From: Paracoccaceae bacterium
GTDB lineage: Bacteria; Pseudomonadota; Alphaproteobacteria; Rhodobacterales; Rhodobacteraceae
NCBI GenBank assembly: GCA_007134405.1
Contig: SLKW01000296.1
Location: forward strand, 1-5,125
Length of the DNA: 5,125 nt
Reading direction: 5' to 3'
Shown here: positions 1 through 5,125 of the stretch, piece after piece
How positions within the stretch are numbered: the first letter of the stretch is position 1
Layout: each line of letters begins with the position of its first letter
Notes under the pieces: generated by a model
What the model was told of the DNA's origin: nothing
The model's database searches: none
Seen by the model: the letters and a program-made list of their open reading frames with translations, nothing else
Made by a program: the position numbers and the translations under genes

Positions 1-324
1 AACGAGCTGTCCGTGATGGCCCCTGCCCCGCCCTTCGTGCTGATGGGCAACGCGAACCTCGACCCAGAAGCAGGCGATGGCATCAGGGAGGCCATGAAGG
101 AACTGCTCGCTCACCCATCCCTGCAAGATCCTCTGCCTTCTGGGCAAAGGCCGGGCGAAGCATCGCCCGGCACGGCAACCGCCTACTGGCCCCGTGGACC
201 CGGCATGCTGCGATCGAGCTACATACTGCCCTCGTCCGACATCGCAGTCCGGGATGCGGGTCTTCTATGGCCCGAACGTGGCGCAACCCACGCGCTGGTC
301 TGGGTCGATATCGCTGCACCCTGA
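1..324 (+). CDS. Endonuclease/exonuclease/phosphatase (EEP) superfamily protein, C-terminal fragment (5' end outside window)
   Basis: The reading frame is open from the first base and ends at TGA 322-324, giving 107 residues; the start lies to the left of the window. The visible part matches the C-terminal half of the EEP fold (the DNase I/AP-endonuclease/phosphatase superfamily). A hydrophobic strand leads into VLMGNANLDP (residues 13-22), the counterpart of the usual GDxN motif. A helix follows (about 27-37), then YILPSSD (74-80), the counterpart of the DYxLxS strand, and finally THALVWVDI (96-104), the counterpart of the terminal SDHxP motif. Family members hydrolyse phosphodiester or phosphomonoester bonds with a divalent metal. 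Compared with that pattern, the Asp of GDxN is Asn17, the Asp before YxLPS is Ser73, and the Asp of SDH is Thr96. Asn19 and His97 are kept. The substrate cannot be told. The gene converges on the TspO-like gene with 10 bp between stops. Superfamily assignment is fairly sure; activity is doubtful. Confidence 0.8.
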   Translation, partial: NELSVMAPAPPFVLMGNANLDPEAGDGIREAMKELLAHPSLQDPLPSGQRPGEASPGTATAYWPRGPGMLRSSYILPSSDIAVRDAGLLWPERGATHALVWVDIAAP

Positions 325-334
325 GACTGCGCGT

Positions 335-1060
335 TCAAGCCGCGCGAAAGCGGTCGCGCCACCAGAGTCCGGCAAGAATCGATGCACCGACGACGCCGAG
401 CACCGCGACGTCGGCATGCCGGCCGATATTGGCCACCAAGATGCCGAAGAACCCCCACCCCGCGGCGAAAGCGTACGCTCCGCCCGTATCGAGCCGCTTG
501 TAGACAATGACTGCAAACGCTGCCGCCAGGGGCAAGAAAAGCCATGCCGCCCCCCGCGAGGAGCCAAAGACGCCATAGCCGGCAAGCACCAAGCCCAGCG
601 ACACGAAGCTCGCCGCGGTCAACCAGCCGGCGAAAAGCCCAATGGGCGCGCGCGCCCACCAGAAGTCGCGCCGCGGCGCAAGCGCAAGCGCCCAGACGGA
701 AAGCGCGAGCATGGCAAAGATCATCACGGTCGCCCAGATCGGGCTGCGGACGGCGACGGCGGTCCAGCCCGAACCAAGAACCATCGCCCCGATCAGTGGC
801 CAGCGATGCGCGTCCCAGTCCGACGCTTCGGCCCTCTGCAGCAGGCCAAAACCCGCCCCGACGATCAGCCACAGGTAGATGACACCCCAGATCGAGAACG
901 CGAAACCTGCCGGCTGGATCGCGGGATTGGCTTCGGCATGGGGCATCTGGTCGGGGCGGTAGCCGCTGAACTCCGGCGAGAGATAGGTGAAGACAACGAA
1001 GGCGACCGCCGCGGCGAGCACGAGGATCGCGCGCATGCGGGCGCCATCGATATCACGCAT
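335..1060 (-). CDS. TspO/MBR-like (tryptophan-rich sensory protein-like) integral membrane protein
   Basis: This encodes 241 residues, mostly hydrophobic, with about seven possible membrane segments (roughly 9-26, 50-70, 87-104, 108-127, 136-160, 171-187 and 195-232, the last possibly two helices). The most diagnostic stretch is PAGFAFSIWGVIYLWL (50-65), the F-IWG-IY signature of TspO-like proteins, and Trp is frequent elsewhere (W99, W109, W134, W135, W146, W233, W234). Classical TspO has about 160 residues and five helices, so this belongs to a longer, poorly characterised relative. TspO proteins bind tetrapyrroles and modulate stress or pigment regulation in Rhodobacter; carrying that role over is inference only. 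The ATG at 1060 overlaps the upstream dehydrogenase stop as TGATG, which suggests translational coupling, and a GGAGGGAG stretch lies about 10 nt upstream. An in-frame ATG at 1036 has no ribosome-binding site, so I prefer 1060. No nearby terminator is evident; the gene ends 10 bp from the convergent EEP gene. Confidence 0.82.
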   Translation of the reverse strand: MRDIDGARMRAILVLAAAVAFVVFTYLSPEFSGYRPDQMPHAEANPAIQPAGFAFSIWGVIYLWLIVGAGFGLLQRAEASDWDAHRWPLIGAMVLGSGWTAVAVRSPIWATVMIFAMLALSVWALALAPRRDFWWARAPIGLFAGWLTAASFVSLGLVLAGYGVFGSSRGAAWLFLPLAAAFAVIVYKRLDTGGAYAFAAGWGFFGILVANIGRHADVAVLGVVGASILAGLWWRDRFRAA

Positions 1061-2217
1061 CAGTCGTCATCTCCCTCCGCCGGCACGAGCCGGACGAGCG
1101 GTGCATCCTCGTCATCCACGATAACATAGATGAACCCGTCTTCCGGCCCAATCGCCACATCGCGGATGCGCCATCCTTCGCCTTCGAGCAATCGCATCGG
1201 CGCGCTCACTTCGCGACCATCGACCGCGAAGAGACCAAGATAGCGGTGGAAGAGATTACCGACAAGCATGTGGCCGTCCCAGTCGGGAAAGGCATCGCCC
1301 TGGTACCAGGCCATGCCCGACGGCGGGAAGTGCGCGTCACGCCCCGGCGGCCAATGGAAGACCGGACCGATGAACCCGTCATCAGGCTGCGGCGTCTCGG
1401 CGAACTGCTCGCCGGTGCGGTAGTCCACGCCATAGGTGGCAAGAGGCCAGCCGAAGTTGCCTCCGCGTTCGACGATGTTGACTTCGTCGCCGCCGGCTTC
1501 GCCGTGTTCCGCGACCCAGATCTCATCGGTCTCGGGGTTGCGGGCCATCGCCTGGATATTCCGGTGACCATAAGACCAGATCGCACCGGCTGTACCGTCC
1601 TCGTCGACGAAGGGATTGTCATCGGGAATCTCGCCATCGAGTGTCAGACGGATGACCGACCCATTCTCGCTGGAGAGATCCTGCGATATGTGGTCGGGGC
1701 CAAAATCCTTCTGGTTGCGATCGCCGAGGCCGACATAGATGTGGTCGTCCAGAACGACGATGCGCGAGCCGTAATGTGCCTGGCTGTCCATGGCCGGGCT
1801 CACCACAAACAATGTCTCCAGATCCGTCATCTCCCCCGCGTCGCGGTCGAGCCGCGCGCGGCCCAGATGCGTGGTGGTGTCCTCGCCCTCGGTCGCAGCG
1901 CTCCAGGTCATGTAGACCATGTTCGTTTCGTCGAAGTCGGGCGCCGGTTCGATGTCGAGAAGTCCGCCCTGGTTGCGCGAATCCACCTCCGGCGCACCCG
2001 AGATTTCCTGGATCTCGCCAGAGTCAGCGTCGAAAATCATGACGCTGCCCAACCGGCTGGTCATGATGATATCCTCGCTTCCAGGCAAAAATGCCATGCC
2101 CCAAGGATACTCCAGACCCTCGGCGAGCGTTTCAACCGAATAGATGTCCTCGGCCTGCGCAGGTTGCGTGATCCCGAGCGCCAACGCACCGACTGCAAGA
2201 CTTGATAGAATGCGCAT
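1060..2217 (-). CDS. PQQ-dependent aldose sugar dehydrogenase, secreted (Asd/YliI-like, GSDH family)
   Basis: This 385-residue protein oxidises aldose sugars in the periplasm with pyrroloquinoline quinone as cofactor, judging by family. Residues 1-22 are a Sec-type signal peptide (MRIL start, hydrophobic core, AQA before Glu23). The mature part is a six-bladed beta-propeller of the glucose/sorbosone dehydrogenase family. Visible signatures are QGGLLDI (83-89), AHYGSR (147-152, with His148 in the position of the catalytic base), GEIPDDNPF (195-203), WSYGHRN (214-220, R219/N220 matching PQQ-contacting residues), EHGEAGGDEVN (237-247), GGNFGWPLATYG (252-263), PPSGMAWY (298-305) and WRIRDVAIGP (349-358, R350/R352). 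Length is close to E. coli YliI/Asd (about 371). The protein is rich in Asp/Glu and ends EGDDD, as in many marine or halotolerant exported proteins. It is the first gene of an operon with the TspO-like gene. The physiological sugar and the PQQ source cannot be read from this window. Confidence 0.93.
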   Translation of the reverse strand: MRILSSLAVGALALGITQPAQAEDIYSVETLAEGLEYPWGMAFLPGSEDIIMTSRLGSVMIFDADSGEIQEISGAPEVDSRNQGGLLDIEPAPDFDETNMVYMTWSAATEGEDTTTHLGRARLDRDAGEMTDLETLFVVSPAMDSQAHYGSRIVVLDDHIYVGLGDRNQKDFGPDHISQDLSSENGSVIRLTLDGEIPDDNPFVDEDGTAGAIWSYGHRNIQAMARNPETDEIWVAEHGEAGGDEVNIVERGGNFGWPLATYGVDYRTGEQFAETPQPDDGFIGPVFHWPPGRDAHFPPSGMAWYQGDAFPDWDGHMLVGNLFHRYLGLFAVDGREVSAPMRLLEGEGWRIRDVAIGPEDGFIYVIVDDEDAPLVRLVPAEGDDD

Positions 2218-2240
2218 CTACTCTCCCCTTTTCTCCTTAG
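2218..2240 (-). promoter_or_regulatory. Ribosome-binding region of the sugar dehydrogenase gene, two purine tracts
   Basis: Read on the minus strand, the bases before the ATG at 2217 carry AAGGAG (2233-2238, 15 nt from the start) and GGGGAG (2223-2228, 5 nt from the start). The nearer tract is the better placed Shine-Dalgarno sequence and supports this start, which also gives a complete signal peptide. The farther tract may be a second landing site or chance. Confidence 0.55.
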
Positions 2241-2245
2241 CCTAA

Positions 2246-2277
2246 ATTTTACATGGGGCGAGGCGAGCAGATTTCAA
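2246..2277 (-). promoter_or_regulatory. Possible sigma-70-type promoter for the dehydrogenase/TspO-like operon
   Basis: On the minus strand, TTGAAA (2272-2277) and TAAAAT (2246-2251) resemble -35 and -10 boxes, five of six matches for the -10. The spacer is 20 bp, longer than the usual 16-19, so this is a weak candidate. It lies in a locally AT-rich patch about 30 bp upstream of the start codon, where a promoter is expected. It would place the transcript start near 2239. Confidence 0.25.
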
Positions 2278-2285
2278 ACCGCAAC

Positions 2286-2308
2286 GGCTGCTTGGAAACT
2301 AAGCAGCC
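2286..2308. repeat. 8-bp perfect inverted repeat overlapping the terminator stem
   Basis: GGCTGCTT (2286-2293) and AAGCAGCC (2301-2308) are perfect reverse complements separated by 7 nt (GGAAACT). Bases 2303-2308 are also part of the neighbouring GC hairpin, so the two structures compete for them. On the minus-strand transcript, this hairpin would form after the strong GC stem and would place the T-rich run in its loop. Confidence 0.6.
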
Positions 2309-2331
2309 CCCCGGAAGAACCGGGGGGCCGC
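2296..2331 (-). terminator. Probable intrinsic terminator of the luxR-type gene
   Basis: CCCCCCGG (2307-2314) and CCGGGGGG (2320-2327) form a perfect 8-bp stem around an AAGAA loop. G2306-C2328 adds a ninth pair, and after one mismatch C2304-G2330 and G2303-C2331 extend it. Read on the minus strand, the stem is followed by TTAGTTTC, a short T-rich run; on the plus strand no T run follows. This orientation fits termination of the luxR-type transcript, whose coding region ends about 100 bp upstream. The T run is imperfect, so termination may be incomplete and allow read-through into the dehydrogenase operon. Confidence 0.6.
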
Positions 2332-2387
2332 CTGAAATGTCGAACTGGAAAGCTCGGATCAATGAGCGCAGTAAGCTCTCAAACGCG

Positions 2388-2397
2388 TGTTCGAACA
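2388..2397. repeat. 10-bp perfect palindrome next to the lux-box-like site
   Basis: TGTTCGAACA is a perfect palindrome whose last base is the first base of the lux-box-like 20-mer. It does not extend further. It could be a second protein-binding site or chance; it does not fit the alphaproteobacterial LexA pattern of GTTC repeats separated by seven bases. Confidence 0.3.
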
Positions 2398-2416
2398 ACT
2401 GTCAGAAGTTACAGGT
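2397..2416. promoter_or_regulatory. lux-box-like LuxR-family operator candidate
   Basis: The 20-mer AACTGTCAGAAGTTACAGGT is an imperfect palindrome with half-sites of the ACCTGT/ACAGGT type. Against the published lux-box consensus RNSTGYAXGATNXTRCASRT it agrees at all constrained positions except 7 and 11. It lies 13 bp past the stop of the luxR-type gene and 180 bp upstream of the dehydrogenase start. I found no other close match around the luxR start. Function is inferred; a single site of this kind can arise by chance, and alphaproteobacterial LuxR sites vary. Confidence 0.4.
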
Positions 2417-2429
2417 GCATGAATTCTTC

Positions 2430-3179
2430 TTACACACCCAGAAGCTGAAGCTGGACCGCCTTTGCGATTGCCTCCGTCCGGTTGCGTGCGGAGAGTTTGC
2501 GGCGGGCATTCTCGAAGTGGAAGCGCACGGTACGCACAGTGATCGCGGCGGCTTGTGCGATCTCCTCATCGCTCAGACCGCGACGGGCGGCGTTAAGCAC
2601 TTCGCGTTCGCGCAGTGACAGGCGCAGAGTCTCGGTGCCGGTTTGAGCCGCGTAGAGAGCACGCATGCGCTCGTGCGCATGCCAGACAAGGAACTGCAGG
2701 ACGATGCGCGCACGGGCATCCGGATCCGGTCCCGGGCCGCAAACGCACCCGATTCCCCGATACCCCTGCGCCCCGAAGATCGGCACGATCAGCCCATGAG
2801 GCCGTCCCAGCCGCGCGCCGGCATCCAGCACAGCCAATTCCTCGGGCAACGGCGCGAAACCGGCGCGACCATCGCGGATATCCTGGACCGAGACCGGATT
2901 CGAATTCAATTGAACGGCGTGAAGCATCGGGTCGTGCTCGCCCATGTTTTCGGCAAGGTACAGATCACGCCACTGTGTCGGCCAGTTGTCGACGACGAAA
3001 CCACCCGGGTAGGGGAAATCCGGATGCGGGCACACCCCGATGGCATAGGTGCTCATACCGAAGGGACGCAGCACCCGCAGCAGGGCATCACCGACCGCGC
3101 GTCCGCTGCATAACGCGCCGATCTGCAAAGGAAAGCAAAACAGATCCGGTGCCAGTCGCTGGTTCACGCCTTGGTCCAC
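2430..3179 (-). CDS. LuxR-type transcriptional regulator with autoinducer-binding-like domain
   Basis: A DNA-binding regulator with two domains; numbering here counts from a TTG at 3188. Residues about 25-170 form the autoinducer-binding-like domain, and about 188-250 the GerE/LuxR helix-turn-helix. Compared with TraR by spacing, the ligand-pocket residues are W73 (W57), Y77 (Y61), D86 and P87 (D70, P71) and G132 (G113), but the W85 position is V101 and the Y53 position is W69. In the DNA-binding domain E194, L198 and G204 match the three invariant residues (E178, L182, G188). No luxI-type synthase is present, so it may be a solo regulator. No ATG lies near the start: TTG 3188, GTG 3179 and GTG 3167 are in frame. 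I chose 3179 because GGAAAAT precedes it, but the start is uncertain by a few codons. The gene stands alone between a polysaccharide gene and the dehydrogenase operon, all on one strand; a terminator follows near 2300. Confidence 0.88.
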   Translation of the reverse strand: MDQGVNQRLAPDLFCFPLQIGALCSGRAVGDALLRVLRPFGMSTYAIGVCPHPDFPYPGGFVVDNWPTQWRDLYLAENMGEHDPMLHAVQLNSNPVSVQDIRDGRAGFAPLPEELAVLDAGARLGRPHGLIVPIFGAQGYRGIGCVCGPGPDPDARARIVLQFLVWHAHERMRALYAAQTGTETLRLSLREREVLNAARRGLSDEEIAQAAAITVRTVRFHFENARRKLSARNRTEAIAKAVQLQLLGV

Positions 3180-3232
3180 ATTTTCCAAGACTTGAACTTA
3201 CCGCGGATGGCACAGTGAACAAACAGGAAAGT

Positions 3233-3260
3233 GTTATAGCGGGATGACCCCGGCGCGCAA
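3233..3260 (-). promoter_or_regulatory. Possible promoter of the luxR-type gene
   Basis: On the minus strand TATAAC (3233-3238) is a good -10 box (five of six), with TTGCGC (3255-3260) at 16 bp as a poor -35. It would give a leader of about 45 nt. The -35 lies inside the small hairpin after the upstream gene, so either assignment may be wrong. Some dedicated promoter is likely here because the 80- to 90-bp gap is the only non-coding space upstream. Confidence 0.3.
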
Positions 3261-3268
3261 AACGCGCC
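3252..3268 (-). terminator. GC hairpin directly after the polysaccharide gene, weak terminator candidate
   Basis: GGCGCG (3252-3257) and CGCGCC (3263-3268) pair into a 6-bp stem with a 5-nt A-rich loop on the plus strand (T-rich on the minus strand), immediately past the TGA at 3269-3271. No T run follows on the minus strand, so it is not a standard intrinsic terminator; it may stabilise the 3' end or do nothing. Confidence 0.3.
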
Positions 3269-5125
3269 TCAGGACCGGGCACCACCCAGATCCGCGGCCT
3301 TTTCGATCAGTTGCGGCCCCTTCTGCGCCAGATCGCGCCGGCTCCAGTAGATGCAGTCCTCGGCCGCGCGCGTCCCGTCGCCCGTGGCCACGGCCTTGCG
3401 AAGGGCCTGCAGCGCCCGCGCCAGTTCGAAGCCAGAGAGCCCCTGCTCGACCGAGCAGCGCAGTTTGTTATGCGCGGTCGGCTGCAGTTCACCGGTGATC
3501 GACAATTCCTCGTGCAGCTTTTCGCCGGGCCGCAGGCCGGTAACGACGATATCGATATCGCCGTTCGGATTGCTCGCATCGCGCACGGAATAGCCCGAGC
3601 TTTCGATGACCTGCCGTGCCAGATCGGCGATGCGGACCGGTTTCCCCATGTCCAGTACGAAGATCTCGCCACCCGACGCCAATGTCCCGGCCCAGAGAAC
3701 GAGGCGCGTGGCTTCCTGCGCGGTCATGAAATAGCGGGTGATGTCGGGGTCGGTCAGCGTCACCGGTCCGCCGCGCAGGATCTGCTCACGGAAGCGCGGA
3801 ATGACCGAGCCCGAAGATCCCAGCACGTTGCCGAAACGGACGATCGAGAAGACGGTGCGGGTCGACTCCCGTGCCAGATCGGTGACGATCAACTCGGCCA
3901 ACCGCTTCGTTGCACCCATAACCCCGATCGGCCGCACCGCCTTGTCCGAGGAGACGAGGATGAAGCGGTTTACCCCGTAGTCATAGGCTTCCCGCGCCAG
4001 CGTGTTGGTGCCGAGCACGTTGTTGGCGATGCCGGCCAGCGGATTTGCCTCCACCATCGGCACGTGCTTGTACGCGGCTGCATGCAGCACCACGTCGATC
4101 CGATGATGCTCCAGCACATAGCGGACATGCCGCCGGTCGGTGACCGTACCGAGGATGGGCACGATCTCGCAGTCAAGCTTGCCGGCAAGCGCGCGAAGCT
4201 CGCTGTCGATCGTGTAGAGGGCAAATTCCGAAAGTTCCATGAGCACGAGCCGCGCCGGACGACAGGTCAGCACCTGTCGGCAAAGCTCGGACCCGATCGA
4301 TCCGCCAGCGCCCGTGATCAACACCGACCGCCCCCTGTAGGCCGCGCATCCGCCATCGAGTTGGTCGCCCAGATGGGCGCGACCCAGAAGGGTGGTCGGC
4401 AGCACTGGCGCAAGCTGCGCGACGATCTCTTCTTCGCCGATGAGTTGCGAAAAGGACGGCACGCTTTGCACGTCGACACCCAGATCGGCGATGCGGCGCG
4501 CGATTTGTGCCTGACGCGGCGAGTTGAGCGACGGCATGGCCAGGATTACCCGACCGATTTCGTGGTCGCGGATCAGGGCGTCAAGCTTCTGGGGCGGATA
4601 GACACGCAAGCCGGCGACCGTCATCCCGTGCATGACCGAATTGTCGTCCACGAAGGCGACGGGCCGGATCGATGCATGCGTGCGCAGTGCCAGCACAAGC
4701 TGCGCGCCCGTCGCACCGGCTCCGTAGATCAACACGCGCGTCAGGGGCTGGCCGTCGCGGTACACCTGCAAAAGGATCTGCAGCAACAGGAGCCGGCTCG
4801 TCGCGCTGAGCGTCAGGAAGATCAACCCGAAAACGACTGGCCCGGTCGTCGGCAAGATCGCGCCGGGCCGGCCATTCATGAGCGCGAACAGCATTACCAA
4901 CACGACCGACAGGATCGCGCTGCGACCCATCGCCGACATCTCGTAAGACTTCATCTGGATGCGCGGCAGGCCGAGCGCAAACGAAAGCAGGGCGCAGGCT
5001 GCCGTCAACACCATGATTTCGAGCCAGTGATCAAGCGCCCAGCTCGCTTCCAGAGCACTGCCAAAAAGCAATACGGCGGTCGAAAGCAACGAAACCGGCA
5101 CCAGCAGGACATCGAGAGACAGGAT
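3269..5125 (-). CDS. Membrane-bound nucleotide-sugar 4,6-dehydratase/epimerase, CapD/WbpM/FlaA1 family, N-terminus outside window
   Basis: The frame stays open to the right edge (618 residues visible). A GTG at 5101 is in frame, but the hydrophobic sequence continues upstream of it, so the true start probably lies just beyond the window. Numbering from that GTG: membrane helices occupy about 1-110, in two pairs; a first Rossmann-like domain (about 120-235) carries VLIYGAGATGAQ (123-134); and a second extended-SDR domain (about 255-545) carries the NAD(P) motif TGAGGSIG (263-270). Then come HAAAYKHVPMVE (340-351), SSDKAVRP (384-391) and MGATK (395-399), where Met replaces the SDR catalytic Tyr, as is normal in this family. 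RFGNVLGSSGSVIP (422-435) and GLRPGEKLHEEL (522-533) are also family hallmarks. These enzymes typically convert UDP-GlcNAc to a 4-keto-6-deoxy sugar for capsule, O-antigen or glycan synthesis at the inner membrane. The exact substrate is not readable. A polysaccharide cluster may continue to the right. Confidence 0.93.
   Translation of the reverse strand: MLSLDVLLVPVSLLSTAVLLFGSALEASWALDHWLEIMVLTAACALLSFALGLPRIQMKSYEMSAMGRSAILSVVLVMLFALMNGRPGAILPTTGPVVFGLIFLTLSATSRLLLLQILLQVYRDGQPLTRVLIYGAGATGAQLVLALRTHASIRPVAFVDDNSVMHGMTVAGLRVYPPQKLDALIRDHEIGRVILAMPSLNSPRQAQIARRIADLGVDVQSVPSFSQLIGEEEIVAQLAPVLPTTLLGRAHLGDQLDGGCAAYRGRSVLITGAGGSIGSELCRQVLTCRPARLVLMELSEFALYTIDSELRALAGKLDCEIVPILGTVTDRRHVRYVLEHHRIDVVLHAAAYKHVPMVEANPLAGIANNVLGTNTLAREAYDYGVNRFILVSSDKAVRPIGVMGATKRLAELIVTDLARESTRTVFSIVRFGNVLGSSGSVIPRFREQILRGGPVTLTDPDITRYFMTAQEATRLVLWAGTLASGGEIFVLDMGKPVRIADLARQVIESSGYSVRDASNPNGDIDIVVTGLRPGEKLHEELSITGELQPTAHNKLRCSVEQGLSGFELARALQALRKAVATGDGTRAAEDCIYWSRRDLAQKGPQLIEKAADLGGARS

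Noticed and set aside
329..345. GCGCG/CGCGC inverted repeat at the convergent gene ends, considered as a bidirectional terminator.
   Set aside because: Only a 5-bp stem with a 7-nt loop and no T run on either strand, within a GC-rich background where such repeats are common.
194..1129. Long open frame of 311 codons on the plus strand.
   Set aside because: The product is a low-complexity Arg/Pro/Gly/Asp-rich sequence antisense to the TspO-like gene and overlapping the EEP gene in another frame; typical of a GC-rich shadow frame.
1246..2205. Long open frame of 319 codons on the plus strand.
   Set aside because: It lies wholly antisense to the well-supported sugar dehydrogenase. Its translation shows no recognisable domain, and long antisense frames are expected in GC-rich coding DNA.
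2253..2618. Plus-strand open frame of 121 codons running through the intergenic region into the luxR-type gene.
   Set aside because: It covers the terminator hairpins and the 3' end of luxR antisense; no ribosome-binding site or recognisable protein sequence supports it.
3212..3231. Possible second lux box upstream of the luxR-type gene around CACAGTGAACAAACAGG.
   Set aside because: Only one half-site resembles the consensus; the second half mismatches at most constrained positions.
2615..3247. Open frame of 210 codons on the plus strand opposite the LuxR-type gene.
   Set aside because: Arg/Pro-rich composition without domains, and the opposite strand has a clear two-domain LuxR protein.
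3914..3943. Met in place of the catalytic Tyr (MGATK) in the nucleotide-sugar dehydratase, at first sight a missing active-site residue.
   Set aside because: The Tyr-to-Met change is characteristic of the large membrane-bound WbpM/CapD-type dehydratases, so it is normal for the family.

Overview
The window is GC-rich chromosomal DNA, probably from a marine or halotolerant alphaproteobacterium of the Rhodobacteraceae type. This is inferred from the GC-biased third codon positions, the acidic periplasmic protein and the general look of the proteins; no rRNA or other phylogenetic marker is present. There are five protein genes, two of them cut by the window edges. No tRNA, rRNA, CRISPR array, insertion sequence or phage gene is visible.

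Layout from left to right: (1) 1-324, plus strand, is the C-terminal end of an endonuclease/exonuclease/phosphatase (EEP) superfamily protein. (2) 335-1060, minus, is a TspO/MBR-like multi-pass membrane protein that converges on gene 1 with only 10 bp between the stop codons. (3) 1060-2217, minus, is a secreted PQQ-dependent aldose sugar dehydrogenase of the Asd/YliI type. Its stop codon overlaps the start of gene 2 (TGATG), so genes 3 and 2 form a two-gene operon. (4) 2430-3179, minus, is a LuxR-type regulator with an autoinducer-binding-like N-terminal domain and a GerE/LuxR helix-turn-helix; no luxI synthase is in the window. (5) 3269-5125, minus, is a membrane-bound nucleotide-sugar 4,6-dehydratase/epimerase of the CapD/WbpM/FlaA1 family, missing its extreme N-terminus at the right edge.

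The intergenic region 2218-2429, between luxR and the dehydrogenase operon, is the most informative non-coding stretch. It holds a lux-box-like 20-mer (2397-2416) just behind the luxR stop, a 10-bp perfect palindrome abutting it, a strong GC hairpin followed by a T-rich stretch on the minus strand (probable luxR terminator), a second hairpin sharing bases with the first so that the two cannot both form fully, and a weak promoter plus purine-rich ribosome-binding region for the dehydrogenase. A reasonable but unproven reading is a LuxR regulator acting on its own downstream region, and possibly on the dehydrogenase/TspO-like operon. The neighbouring polysaccharide gene suggests a cell-surface or exopolysaccharide context.

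I found no clearly novel multi-gene system. The best leads are the lux-box-like site with its hairpins, loss of several expected active-site acidic residues in the EEP protein, and the altered ligand-pocket motif of the LuxR protein.
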